Assembly (NCBI GenBank): GCA_039178165.1 | Contig: JBCDFL010000210.1 | Span: forward strand, 1 to 5,563 | Origin: JBCBCP01 sp039178165 | Lineage (GTDB): Bacteria > Pseudomonadota > Alphaproteobacteria > Rhodobacterales > Rhodobacteraceae | Direction of reading: 5' to 3' | DNA length: 5,563 bases | Shown here: positions 1 through 5,563 of the stretch, piece by piece | How the letters are laid out: the number at the start of each line of letters is the position of its first letter | How positions within the stretch are numbered: the stretch's first letter is position 1 | Notes under the pieces: model-generated | The model's input: only the letters and a program-made list of their open reading frames with translations | The model's database searches: none | What the model was told of the DNA's origin: nothing | Translations under genes and position numbers: made by a program

Positions 1-1275
1 ATGCAGTACGGCGGCGCGCTCGCGTCCGAGTTCATGACCAAGCTGGACTATGACGCCTTCGCCGTAGGCAACCACGAATTCAACCGCGGCCCCGAAGGCC
101 TGGCCGAGTTTGCGGACGCGGTCGATTTCCCGATTCTGTCCGCCAATATCGACGTCAGCCAGTCCAACGTGCTGGCCGGCAAGATCCAGAAATCCGTCGT
201 GCTGGAGCGGGGCGGCGAGCGGATCGGCATCATCGGCGCGCTGGCCGAGGACACGCCGGAGACCTCATCGCCCGGGCCGACAGTCGTCTTCTCCTCCGCG
301 GTGGACGCGGTGCAGGCGGAGGTTGACGCGCTGACCGCGGACGGCGTGAACAAGATCATCCTTCTGACCCACCTGGGCCTGCCCGCCGACCGCCGCCTGG
401 CCGAAGCCGTGACGGGCGCGGACCTGATCATCGGCGGGCACTCGCACACGCTGCTGAGCAACGATGGCGAGGGCGCGGACACCTATCCGACCGACACGCC
501 CATCCCGATCGTGCAGGCCTATGCTTACGGCAAATATCTGGGCAAGCTGGAGGTCACGTTCGACGATGCGGGCGAGGTCACGGCGATCTCCGGCGATCCG
601 ATCCTGCTGGACGCGTCGGTCGCCGAGGACCCGGACACCGTCGCCCGCATGGACGAGCTGGCCGAGCCCCTGAACGAGCTGCGCAGCCAGGTCGTGTCCG
701 ACGCCGCCGAGGCTATCGAGGGCGACCGCTCGGTCTGCCGCGCGATGGAATGCCCAATGGGCAACCTCATCACCGATGCGATGCTCGACCGCGTGGCCGA
801 TCAAGGCATCCAGATCGCCTTCCAGAACGGCGGCGGCATCCGCGCCTCCATTGACGCGGGCGAGGTGACGATGGGTGAGGTCCTCACAGTGTTGCCGTTC
901 CAGAACACGCTCAGCACGTTCCAAGTCACCGGCGCCACGATGATCGAAGCGCTCGAGAACGGCGTGGGCCAGATCGAAGACGGCGCGGGCCGCTTCCCGC
1001 AGGTCTCCGGCATGAGCTTCACCGTCGACACAAGCGCGGAGCCCGGCAGCCGCATCTCGGACGTGATGGTCGGCGGCGAAGCCATCGACCTTGAGGCGAC
1101 CTACGGCGTGGTCAGCAACAACTACGTCCGCAACGGCGGCGATGGCTACGCGATGTTCGTGGACGCGGAAAACGCCTACGATTTCGGTCCGGACCTGGCG
1201 GATGTCACCGCCGACTACATGGCCGCCAACGCGCCCTACAAGCCCTACACAGACGGGCGCATCACGATGAAGTAA
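1..1275 (+). CDS. Secreted 5'-nucleotidase / bifunctional metallophosphoesterase, C-terminal part (5' end cut off)
   Basis: The family hydrolyses nucleoside monophosphates, and often UDP-sugars or 2',3'-cyclic nucleotides, in the periplasm or outside the cell, releasing phosphate and nucleoside. Numbering from the window edge, the metal-site motifs GNHEFN (23-28), THLG with H124 and GGHSHT with H147/H149 are visible. The C-terminal substrate domain carries CRAMEC followed by MGNLITDAM (246-261), QNGGGIR (275-281), LPFQNT (298-303) and NGGDGY (378-383). Compared from memory with human CD73, N276/R281 match N390/R395, F300 and Y375 sit where the adenine-stacking F417/F500 are, D381 matches D506, and C246/C251 match disulfide C353-C358. 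The first metal-binding block (D-x-H and GD) and the signal peptide are missing, so the ATG at position 1 is an internal methionine. Roughly 60-100 residues probably lie upstream. The gene ends in TAA, just before a terminator. UshA, CpdB or NadN-type specificity cannot be separated. Confidence 0.93.
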   Translation: MQYGGALASEFMTKLDYDAFAVGNHEFNRGPEGLAEFADAVDFPILSANIDVSQSNVLAGKIQKSVVLERGGERIGIIGALAEDTPETSSPGPTVVFSSAVDAVQAEVDALTADGVNKIILLTHLGLPADRRLAEAVTGADLIIGGHSHTLLSNDGEGADTYPTDTPIPIVQAYAYGKYLGKLEVTFDDAGEVTAISGDPILLDASVAEDPDTVARMDELAEPLNELRSQVVSDAAEAIEGDRSVCRAMECPMGNLITDAMLDRVADQGIQIAFQNGGGIRASIDAGEVTMGEVLTVLPFQNTLSTFQVTGATMIEALENGVGQIEDGAGRFPQVSGMSFTVDTSAEPGSRISDVMVGGEAIDLEATYGVVSNNYVRNGGDGYAMFVDAENAYDFGPDLADVTADYMAANAPYKPYTDGRITMK

Positions 1276-1296
1276 TCGGACCCTCCCGGCCTTTCG

Positions 1297-1331
1297 AGCC
1301 CCCGGCCGCGCAAGCCGCCGGGGGCTTTTTT
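1297..1331 (+). terminator. Intrinsic (Rho-independent) terminator of the 5'-nucleotidase gene
   Basis: A perfect 10-bp GC-rich stem (AGCCCCCGGC at 1297-1306 with GCCGGGGGCT at 1317-1326) encloses a 10-nt loop and is followed directly by six T residues (1326-1331). It begins 21 bp after the TAA stop. The convergent gene on the other strand ends only 16 bp beyond it. Read on the minus strand the hairpin has no T-tract after it, so it is a classical terminator only for plus-strand transcription, although the stem could still slow converging transcription. Confidence 0.93.
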
Positions 1332-1346
1332 GTGCCGGTCGCAGAC

Positions 1347-2027
1347 CTAACGGGGCAGAGCCGCCGCGGCATCGTCCGAAAAGGGCCAGGCGCTGCCGTC
1401 GGACGCAAGCCGTTTACGAACACGGACGATCTCTCCCGTGTGCATCCGATCGCCGCGCAGTTTCAGCCGCAATTCAGGCAGATAGGTATAGGCGAGGTCA
1501 TAAGTGGAGCGCGTCCCGTTCCAGCGGTGCAGGGTTTGCGTCCCCGTGACCTGGACATCCCGGTAGGGGCAGGCGCCGAGGGTGACCGTTCCCGCATCCG
1601 CCACAGCGAAGTCCCACTCTACCTCGGTCTTCAGCGCGTCGCTGCCGAGGCCGAGTGCCAACGTAAACGTCACCTGATAGACGCCGCCTGGCTCCATCTC
1701 CAAAAACCCCGCGGCGCCTTCGACATCTGTCGTCTCCAACAGGATCGTGCCCGCCGCGTTGATTTGCGCCCGTTCCATCAGGCTGGCCAGCCAAATATGT
1801 TTGCGCCCCGCCAGCACCGCGTCCACCCGCGCATAGCCGAAATAATCCCCCTCCAAACGCCTGTAGTGAAACGTGTTGCCTTGGTTCCACCCGCGGTCCG
1901 TCACGACCAGACCGTAGTCGAGGTCATCGCCGGTCGGACAGGCGCCGCCTGCGAAGACGCCCGGTGCGCCCGCGCCGTGCACCGCAATCAAACACACAAA
2001 CGCCAAAGCGCCCCACCGTCCTGGCAT
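1347..2027 (-). CDS. Exported protein of unknown function (226 aa)
   Basis: I do not recognise the family. With the ATG at 2027 the protein starts with a signal peptide: a short basic start (R4), a hydrophobic core at about residues 6-21, and a plausible signal peptidase I site after GVFA (23-26). C30 has no lipobox before it, so a lipoprotein is unlikely. The mature part of about 200 residues has no further membrane segment. It alternates short hydrophobic and polar stretches rich in T, V and aromatics, as in beta-sheet proteins. It has just two cysteines, C30 and C153 (GACP), which could form a disulfide in the periplasm. A longer in-frame GTG start at 2048 exists, but a Shine-Dalgarno sequence 7 nt before the ATG supports the shorter form. 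It lies 77 bp downstream of the SPFH gene on the same strand, so co-transcription is possible. It ends in TAG. Confidence 0.82.
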   Translation of the reverse strand: MPGRWGALAFVCLIAVHGAGAPGVFAGGACPTGDDLDYGLVVTDRGWNQGNTFHYRRLEGDYFGYARVDAVLAGRKHIWLASLMERAQINAAGTILLETTDVEGAAGFLEMEPGGVYQVTFTLALGLGSDALKTEVEWDFAVADAGTVTLGACPYRDVQVTGTQTLHRWNGTRSTYDLAYTYLPELRLKLRGDRMHTGEIVRVRKRLASDGSAWPFSDDAAAALPR

Positions 2028-2033
2028 TACCTT

Positions 2034-2039
2034 CCCTCC
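2034..2039 (-). promoter_or_regulatory. Ribosome binding site deciding the ATG start at 2027
   Basis: On the minus strand GGAGGG occupies 2039-2034, leaving 6 nt to the ATG (7 nt counted from GGAGG). This near-perfect Shine-Dalgarno lies inside the longer reading that would begin at GTG 2048, and so favours the ATG. Confidence 0.8.
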
Positions 2040-2104
2040 GGATCTCACTTTCAGAGCGCCAGCGCGGCGCAGCTTCCCACCACAGCGCGAGGGACCATTC
2101 TGCC

Positions 2105-2983
2105 CTAGCCGGTATTGCTGGAGGCTGTGTTCAGCGTCGGCTGCACTGCTTGATCGCCGGCCAGAACGACCAGCAGATTGCTGACCAGCGCGACGCGTTG
2201 CGCGTCGTCCATCTCCACCACACCGCGTTTGGAAAGTTCGGAGACCGAGTGTTCCACCAAATCGAGCGCGCCTTGGACCATCACCTCCCGCGCCTTTAGC
2301 AGGGCTTCGGCTTGCTGGCGTTGCAGCATCGCGGCCGCAATCTCCGGCGCGTAGGCGAGGTGACTGATCCGCGCCTCTACAATCTCTACGCCCGCGTCTT
2401 TGACACTGTCTTGCACCGACGCGCGCAACGCCTCTGCCATTTCTGCCGGATGGCCTTGCAATGAGACCTCATCTGGGCCGCCGATATAGGCATGCGCGCT
2501 GGCAAGCGCGCGGAGGGCGGTTTCAGCCTGCAATTCAACGTATTGCGCGACATCGCTCACACCGAATGTGGCCGCCGCCGGTGAGGTGATGCGCCAAACG
2601 ATCACGCCCGCGATCTCAACCGGGTTGCCAGCCGCATCGTTCACCTTGCTGCACGTGCTTTCGAAATTACGAAGGCGCAGGCTGACCCGTTCGCGCTGCA
2701 TCAGGACGGGCACCGTCCATCTGAGGCCCGCGGATTGATCCGTGCCTGCATAGTTGCCCAGAAAGGTCAGCACGCTGGCCATGTTCGGCGGCTGCAAAAA
2801 CAGGCCCAGAAGACCGAAGACAAGCAGCCCCAGCGCCAAAAGATCGGCACCGATGGGCGCCGGGCTCGATGTGACGAACTGGGCGGCGATGCCCGGACCC
2901 CTCAGCCAAAGAAACGCCGCAAAACCGGCGAGGTACAGGTAGCCGGAGATCGAGAGGGGAAAGCGATCCGTGTAGATGCGCAT
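2105..2983 (-). CDS. SPFH domain / band 7 family membrane protein (292 aa)
   Basis: This is a membrane-anchored SPFH (stomatin/prohibitin/flotillin/HflK) protein. Such proteins oligomerise and are thought to scaffold membrane microdomains or control membrane proteases. Two hydrophobic helices (about 12-28 and 45-63) are followed by the band 7 domain (about 64-230), which opens with LTFLGNYAGT (72-81) and GLRWTVP (86-92). The block RNFES (105-109), KVND (113-116), GNPVEIAGVIVWR (119-131) is typical of a bacterial SPFH subgroup. A long alanine/glutamine-rich helix (about 211-252) is the expected oligomerisation segment. The tail with VSNLLVVLAGD (267-277) and QPTLNT (280-285) resembles the conserved end of that subgroup, as far as I recall. 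The ATG at 2983 is chosen because AAGGA lies 6 nt upstream and the first helix follows directly. Earlier in-frame codons run back into the SRAP gene and give an unlikely N-terminus. The client protein or protease is not evident from the neighbours. Confidence 0.92.
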   Translation of the reverse strand: MRIYTDRFPLSISGYLYLAGFAAFLWLRGPGIAAQFVTSSPAPIGADLLALGLLVFGLLGLFLQPPNMASVLTFLGNYAGTDQSAGLRWTVPVLMQRERVSLRLRNFESTCSKVNDAAGNPVEIAGVIVWRITSPAAATFGVSDVAQYVELQAETALRALASAHAYIGGPDEVSLQGHPAEMAEALRASVQDSVKDAGVEIVEARISHLAYAPEIAAAMLQRQQAEALLKAREVMVQGALDLVEHSVSELSKRGVVEMDDAQRVALVSNLLVVLAGDQAVQPTLNTASSNTG

Positions 2984-3026
2984 GGGGGTTCCTTTCGCGC
3001 GGATTTGCCCGCAGTGTTTCACCACG
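2984..3026. promoter_or_regulatory. 43-bp divergent spacer between the SPFH and SRAP start codons
   Basis: The two genes are transcribed away from each other with only 43 bp between their start codons. Any sigma-70-type promoters must therefore overlap each other or extend into the neighbouring coding sequence. The SPFH side contains a Shine-Dalgarno. The SRAP side has no purine-rich ribosome binding site at normal distance. I could not place a convincing -35/-10 pair on either strand. The regulatory role is inferred from gene orientation only. Confidence 0.4.
2990..2995 (-). promoter_or_regulatory. Ribosome binding site of the SPFH gene
   Basis: AAAGGA on the minus strand (2995-2990) lies 6 nt before the ATG at 2983. 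It supports this start over an in-frame ATG at 3118 that lies within the divergent SRAP gene. Confidence 0.75.
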
Positions 3027-3695
3027 ATGTGCGGGCGTTTTTCAATCACCCTTCCGAACGACGCCATGGCGCAGCTGTTCGATGCGGCGCTGGCGAACGA
3101 CCTCCCCGATGTGCCCAATTACAATGTCTGCCCCACGGTTCAGGTCCACACTCTGCGCAGTGCCGAAGGGACGCGGCTTCTGGCGCCGATGCGTTGGGGC
3201 TTCATCCCGCATTGGTACAAGAAACCGAACGACGGGCCGCTGCTGATCAACGCACGGGCGGAGACGATCGCGGACAAGCCCGCCTTTCGCGCGGCGTGCC
3301 GGGACCGGCGCTGCGTGATCGCCGCGACGGGCTTTTACGAATGGAGCCGAGATGGGGAGGCGCGGCTGCCCTGGTACATCCACAGGCGTGATGGCGCGCC
3401 GCTGCTCTTTGCAGGTATTTGGCAGTACTGGGACGGGGCGCAGCACGGCGGGGGCGAAAGCCTGCGCACCTGTGCCATCGTGACTACCGCGGCCAACGCG
3501 CCGATGGTGGCGATTCATCACCGGATGCCCGTGATCCTCGCGCCTCAGGACGTGCCGCTCTGGCTGGGGGAGGCGGGCAAGGGCGCCGCGCGGTTGATGC
3601 GCGCCGCGCCCGAGGATGCGCTCGACTGGCACCGCGTGGATCCGGCGGTGAATTCGAACCGCGCCGCCGGGCCGGATTTGATCGCGGCGATCTAG
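3027..3695 (+). CDS. yedK: SRAP-domain protein, abasic-site DNA-protein crosslinker (YedK/HMCES family, 222 aa)
   Basis: Family members bind single-stranded DNA at abasic sites. Through an N-terminal cysteine they form a thiazolidine DNA-protein crosslink that shields the lesion; they were earlier named SOS-response-associated peptidases. The protein must begin Met-Cys so that C2 becomes the free N-terminal residue after Met removal. This fixes the start at 3027, although in-frame ATGs occur at 2976 and 2982. Visible motifs are MCGRFS (1-6), YNVCPT (32-37), RWGFIPHW (56-63), INARAET (74-80), TGFYEW (101-106), AGIW (129-132) and IHHRMP (163-168). C2, N75, E105 and H164 correspond to E. coli YedK C2, N75, E105 and H160. 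The length is that of the E. coli protein as I remember it. No clear Shine-Dalgarno precedes the start. The gene is divergent from the SPFH gene and overlaps the convergent exported-protein gene by 4 bp. No alphaproteobacterial LexA box was found upstream, so SOS control is not supported. Confidence 0.95.
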   Translation: MCGRFSITLPNDAMAQLFDAALANDLPDVPNYNVCPTVQVHTLRSAEGTRLLAPMRWGFIPHWYKKPNDGPLLINARAETIADKPAFRAACRDRRCVIAATGFYEWSRDGEARLPWYIHRRDGAPLLFAGIWQYWDGAQHGGGESLRTCAIVTTAANAPMVAIHHRMPVILAPQDVPLWLGEAGKGAARLMRAAPEDALDWHRVDPAVNSNRAAGPDLIAAI

Positions 3696-4090
3696 CCTTT
3701 GCCCAGGGGCGGCGGGCTGAAGTTCAGCGTCGCCATCGGGGCGATTGGCTCGTCCTCCCCCTCCGCGTTTTGCCCGTTATAGTCGGCAAAACTGGCATTG
3801 GGATCGGTGGTGGTGATGAACGGCAGCTTCATGTGCTGCTTCGTTTGCATCGTCGCGCTGGCGCCGGGCTCGATAGGCCCGACGGCCCACTTGTCCTGGT
3901 GCGAGGTGACGTACAGCACCGTGTCCGAATCGTTGATGAACTTCAACGTGTCGTCCACGTCGACGTAAATGACGTTAGGGAATATCCCGATGCCGAGCAG
4001 CGTCACCTCGTGCTCGTCGGCCGAGGCTGGCGTGGCGATCGCGGCGACGCTGAGCGCTAAACCGGCGCCAAATGTGGTATTTCGCAACAT
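3692..4090 (-). CDS. Small exported protein with cupredoxin-like features, lacking copper ligands (132 aa)
   Basis: A clear Sec signal peptide (R3, hydrophobic core 7-19, cleavage after ASA at 22-24) leaves an acidic mature protein of 108 residues. The segment IFPNVIYVDVDDTLKFIND (36-54) and then GPIEPGAS (71-78) resemble the early strands and the loop of plastocyanin/pseudoazurin-like proteins. However, the mature protein contains no cysteine, and the usual first histidine after the asparagine of strand 3 is replaced (around L59/Y60). A type 1 copper site is therefore impossible. H27, H64 and H86 remain. The C-terminus is proline- and acid-rich. The ATG at 4090 is supported by AAGGAG 7 nt upstream; an in-frame ATG at 4114 would put extra basic residues before the signal peptide. 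It is divergent from the glutaryl-CoA dehydrogenase gene and its stop overlaps the SRAP stop. The fold is a guess from pattern and the function is unknown. Confidence 0.8.
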   Translation of the reverse strand: MLRNTTFGAGLALSVAAIATPASADEHEVTLLGIGIFPNVIYVDVDDTLKFINDSDTVLYVTSHQDKWAVGPIEPGASATMQTKQHMKLPFITTTDPNASFADYNGQNAEGEDEPIAPMATLNFSPPPLGKG

Positions 4091-4097
4091 GCAAGCA

Positions 4098-4103
4098 CTC
4101 CTT
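4098..4103 (-). promoter_or_regulatory. Ribosome binding site deciding the ATG start at 4090
   Basis: AAGGAG on the minus strand (4103-4098) sits 7 nt before the ATG at 4090. It lies inside the longer reading from ATG 4114, which argues for the downstream start. Confidence 0.82.
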
Positions 4104-4240
4104 CTTGTGAACATGCCTGTCCGTATGGTCTGCCGACGTACTGGCGCAATCGGGCATGACTATGGCGCGAATGCGCAGGCTCTGCGGCATTGCGGGGTGT
4201 GGAAACTCGTGCGCTGCGGTGCAATTATGAAGATTGAGAG

Positions 4241-4246
4241 AGGGAG
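4241..4246 (+). promoter_or_regulatory. Ribosome binding site of the glutaryl-CoA dehydrogenase gene
   Basis: AGGGAG lies 6 nt before the ATG at 4253, within a purine-rich run, and supports that start. Confidence 0.75.
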
Positions 4247-4252
4247 ACAGCT

Positions 4253-5476
4253 ATGAATGCCGAAGCCAAGATACTCAAAGCCAAGGATGCGCCGGATCTG
4301 GGAGCCTTCGATTGGGTCGATCCCCTGCGCCTGAGCGAACAGCTGACCGAAGACGAGCGGATGGTGCAAGCGTCGGCCGCGGCCTACGCCGCAGAGAAGC
4401 TGAGCCCCCGCATCGTGCAGGCCTTTGCCGACGAGGCCTACGACAAGGACATCTTCGCGGAGATGGGGGAGATGGGCCTGCTGGGCGTGACCCTGCCCGA
4501 AGAATATGGCGGGCTGGGCGGCTCCTACGTCGCCTACGGCCTCGTCGCGCGCGAGGTGGAGCGGGTCGACAGCGGCTACCGCTCCATGATGTCGGTGCAG
4601 TCGAGCCTCGTGATCTACCCGATCTACGCTTACGGCTCCGAGGCGCAGCGGCGCAAATATCTGTCCAAACTGTGCTCGGGCGAGTGGATCGGCTGCTTCG
4701 GCCTGACCGAGCCTGATGCCGGGTCCGACCCCGCAGGCATGAAGACAGTGGCCAAGAAGACCGATGGCGGCTACGTGCTGAACGGCTCCAAGATGTGGAT
4801 TTCCAACGCGCCTTTCGCGGATGTCTTCGTGGTCTGGGCTAAGTCGGAGGCCCATGGCGGGCGCATCCGGGGCTTCATCCTGGAGAAAGGAATGACGGGC
4901 CTCAGCGCGCCGACGATCAAGAACAAGCTCAGCTTGCGCGCCTCCATCACCGGCGAGATCGTGATGGACGGGGTGGAGGTCGGCGACGACGCGCTGCTGC
5001 CCGATGTGGAGGGCCTCAAGGGCCCGTTCGGCTGCCTCAACCGCGCGCGCTACGGCATTTCATGGGGCGCGATGGGTGCGGCGGAATTCTGCTGGCACGC
5101 GGCGCGGCAATACGGCCTGGATCGGCATCAGTTTAAGAAGCCGCTGGCCGGTACGCAGCTCTTCCAGAAGAAGCTGGCGGATATGCAGACGGAGATCGCT
5201 TTGGGGCTGCAGGCGTCCTTGCAAGTGGGCCGGCTGATGGATGCGGCCGAGGCGGCTCCCGAGATGATCTCCATCGTCAAGCGCAACAATTGCGGCAAGG
5301 CGCTTGATATCGCGCGCATGTCCCGCGACATGCACGGCGGCAACGGCATTTCGGGCGAGTTCCAGGTGATGCGTCACCTGATGAACCTGGAGACCGTGAA
5401 CACCTATGAGGGCACGCACGACGTACATGCGCTAATCCTGGGCCGCGCCCAGACCGGCATTCAGGCGTTTTTCTAA
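4253..5476 (+). CDS. gcdH: Glutaryl-CoA dehydrogenase (407 aa, complete)
   Basis: This FAD enzyme of the acyl-CoA dehydrogenase family oxidises and decarboxylates glutaryl-CoA to crotonyl-CoA, the joint step of lysine, tryptophan and glutarate breakdown, passing electrons to ETF. The N-terminal FDWVDPLRL (19-27) is characteristic of this enzyme. GYRSMMS (108-114) contains R110 and S114, matching the human R94/S98 that hold the substrate's free carboxylate, which separates it from other acyl-CoA dehydrogenases. Further motifs are CFGLTEPDAGSDP (148-160), KMWISNAPFADVFVVWA (180-196), FGCLNRARYGISWG (259-272) and GGNGIS (362-367). NTYEGTHD (383-390) contains E386, the expected catalytic base (human E370, mature numbering). 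No transit or signal peptide is present, so it is cytoplasmic. The end ITGIQAF-like (TGIQAFF) is the normal family end, so the gene is complete. What follows is lost in the poly-G tail, so operon partners (a CoA-transferase is common) cannot be seen. Confidence 0.97.
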   Translation: MNAEAKILKAKDAPDLGAFDWVDPLRLSEQLTEDERMVQASAAAYAAEKLSPRIVQAFADEAYDKDIFAEMGEMGLLGVTLPEEYGGLGGSYVAYGLVAREVERVDSGYRSMMSVQSSLVIYPIYAYGSEAQRRKYLSKLCSGEWIGCFGLTEPDAGSDPAGMKTVAKKTDGGYVLNGSKMWISNAPFADVFVVWAKSEAHGGRIRGFILEKGMTGLSAPTIKNKLSLRASITGEIVMDGVEVGDDALLPDVEGLKGPFGCLNRARYGISWGAMGAAEFCWHAARQYGLDRHQFKKPLAGTQLFQKKLADMQTEIALGLQASLQVGRLMDAAEAAPEMISIVKRNNCGKALDIARMSRDMHGGNGISGEFQVMRHLMNLETVNTYEGTHDVHALILGRAQTGIQAFF

Positions 5477-5503
5477 ACGGTTTCGGGGGCGGGCGGGGGC
5501 GGC

Positions 5504-5563
<60 letters not shown>

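Larger units (their letters stand above)
4091..4252. promoter_or_regulatory. 162-bp divergent intergenic region between the small exported protein and glutaryl-CoA dehydrogenase
   Basis: This is the longest non-coding stretch between intact genes here, and it should hold the promoters of both divergent genes. The only plus-strand promoter candidate I could find is weak: TGGAAA (4200-4205), 17 bp, AATTAT (4223-4228), each matching four of six consensus bases. A short self-complementary GCGC-GAAT-GCGC lies near 4165-4176. No operator can be named. The regulatory role is inferred from gene orientation. Confidence 0.4.

Noticed and set aside
1..3. ATG at the first base as the true start of the nucleotidase
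   Set aside because: The protein begins in mid-domain, just before GNHE; the first metal-binding block and signal peptide are missing, so it is an internal Met.
265..924. Minus-strand open frame of 219 codons opposite the nucleotidase gene
   Set aside because: Shadow of a clear enzyme gene, with biased composition and no recognisable domain.
2056..2070. Hairpin GCGCC-AGCGC-GGCGC as a terminator between the SPFH gene and the exported-protein gene
   Set aside because: The stem is only 5 bp and no T-tract follows on the minus strand; such short pairings are common in GC-rich DNA.
1332..2108. Long plus-strand open frame of 258 codons
   Set aside because: It is antisense to the exported-protein gene, has no signal, domain or ribosome binding site, and has an Arg/Gln/His/Pro-rich composition typical of a GC-rich shadow frame.
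2984..3026. Alphaproteobacterial LexA/SOS box (GTTC-N7-GTTC) before the SRAP gene
   Set aside because: GTTC occurs at 2988-2991, but the second half at the right distance is GCGG, not GTTC; no other candidate is present.
4200..4228. Sigma-70 promoter for gcdH (TGGAAA, 17 bp, AATTAT)
   Set aside because: Only four of six matches in each box; kept as a note on the intergenic region, not as a called promoter.
4160..4855. Minus-strand open frame of 231 codons opposite gcdH
   Set aside because: It is antisense to a clear full-length enzyme; its His/Gly/Arg-rich composition and lack of motifs mark it as a shadow frame.

Overview
The window is GC-rich DNA (codon third positions are mostly G or C) with tightly packed genes. 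It looks like chromosomal housekeeping DNA of an alphaproteobacterium, most likely a marine Rhodobacterales/Roseobacter-type organism. That placement is an inference from protein style (a CD73-like secreted 5'-nucleotidase, acidic exported proteins, a two-helix SPFH protein, glutaryl-CoA dehydrogenase). No rRNA or other phylogenetic marker is present.

Layout, left to right. (1) 1-1275, plus strand: the C-terminal part of a secreted 5'-nucleotidase-type metallophosphoesterase, cut by the window edge and closed by a strong intrinsic terminator at 1297-1331. (2) 2983-1347, minus strand: an SPFH/band 7 membrane protein, then 77 bp later a small exported protein that I do not recognise. The two could be co-transcribed. 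(3) 3027-3695, plus strand: a complete SRAP-domain protein (YedK/HMCES family) with all expected active-site residues, divergent from the SPFH gene with only 43 bp between the start codons. (4) 4090-3692, minus strand: a small exported protein with cupredoxin-like features but no possible type 1 copper site. Its stop codon overlaps that of the SRAP gene in a shared CTAG. (5) 4253-5476, plus strand: complete glutaryl-CoA dehydrogenase. (6) 5506-5563: 58 consecutive G bases running to the end, almost certainly a sequencing or assembly artefact at a contig end.

The genes do not form one pathway. They cover extracellular nucleotide/phosphate scavenging, membrane organisation, abasic-site DNA protection and lysine/tryptophan/glutarate catabolism, next to two exported proteins of unknown role. 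I found no mobile element, CRISPR array, tRNA, rRNA or phage gene, and no convincing new system. The items most worth a second look are the two uncharacterised exported proteins, the compact SPFH/SRAP divergent promoter with no visible Shine-Dalgarno for the SRAP gene, and the poly-G end.
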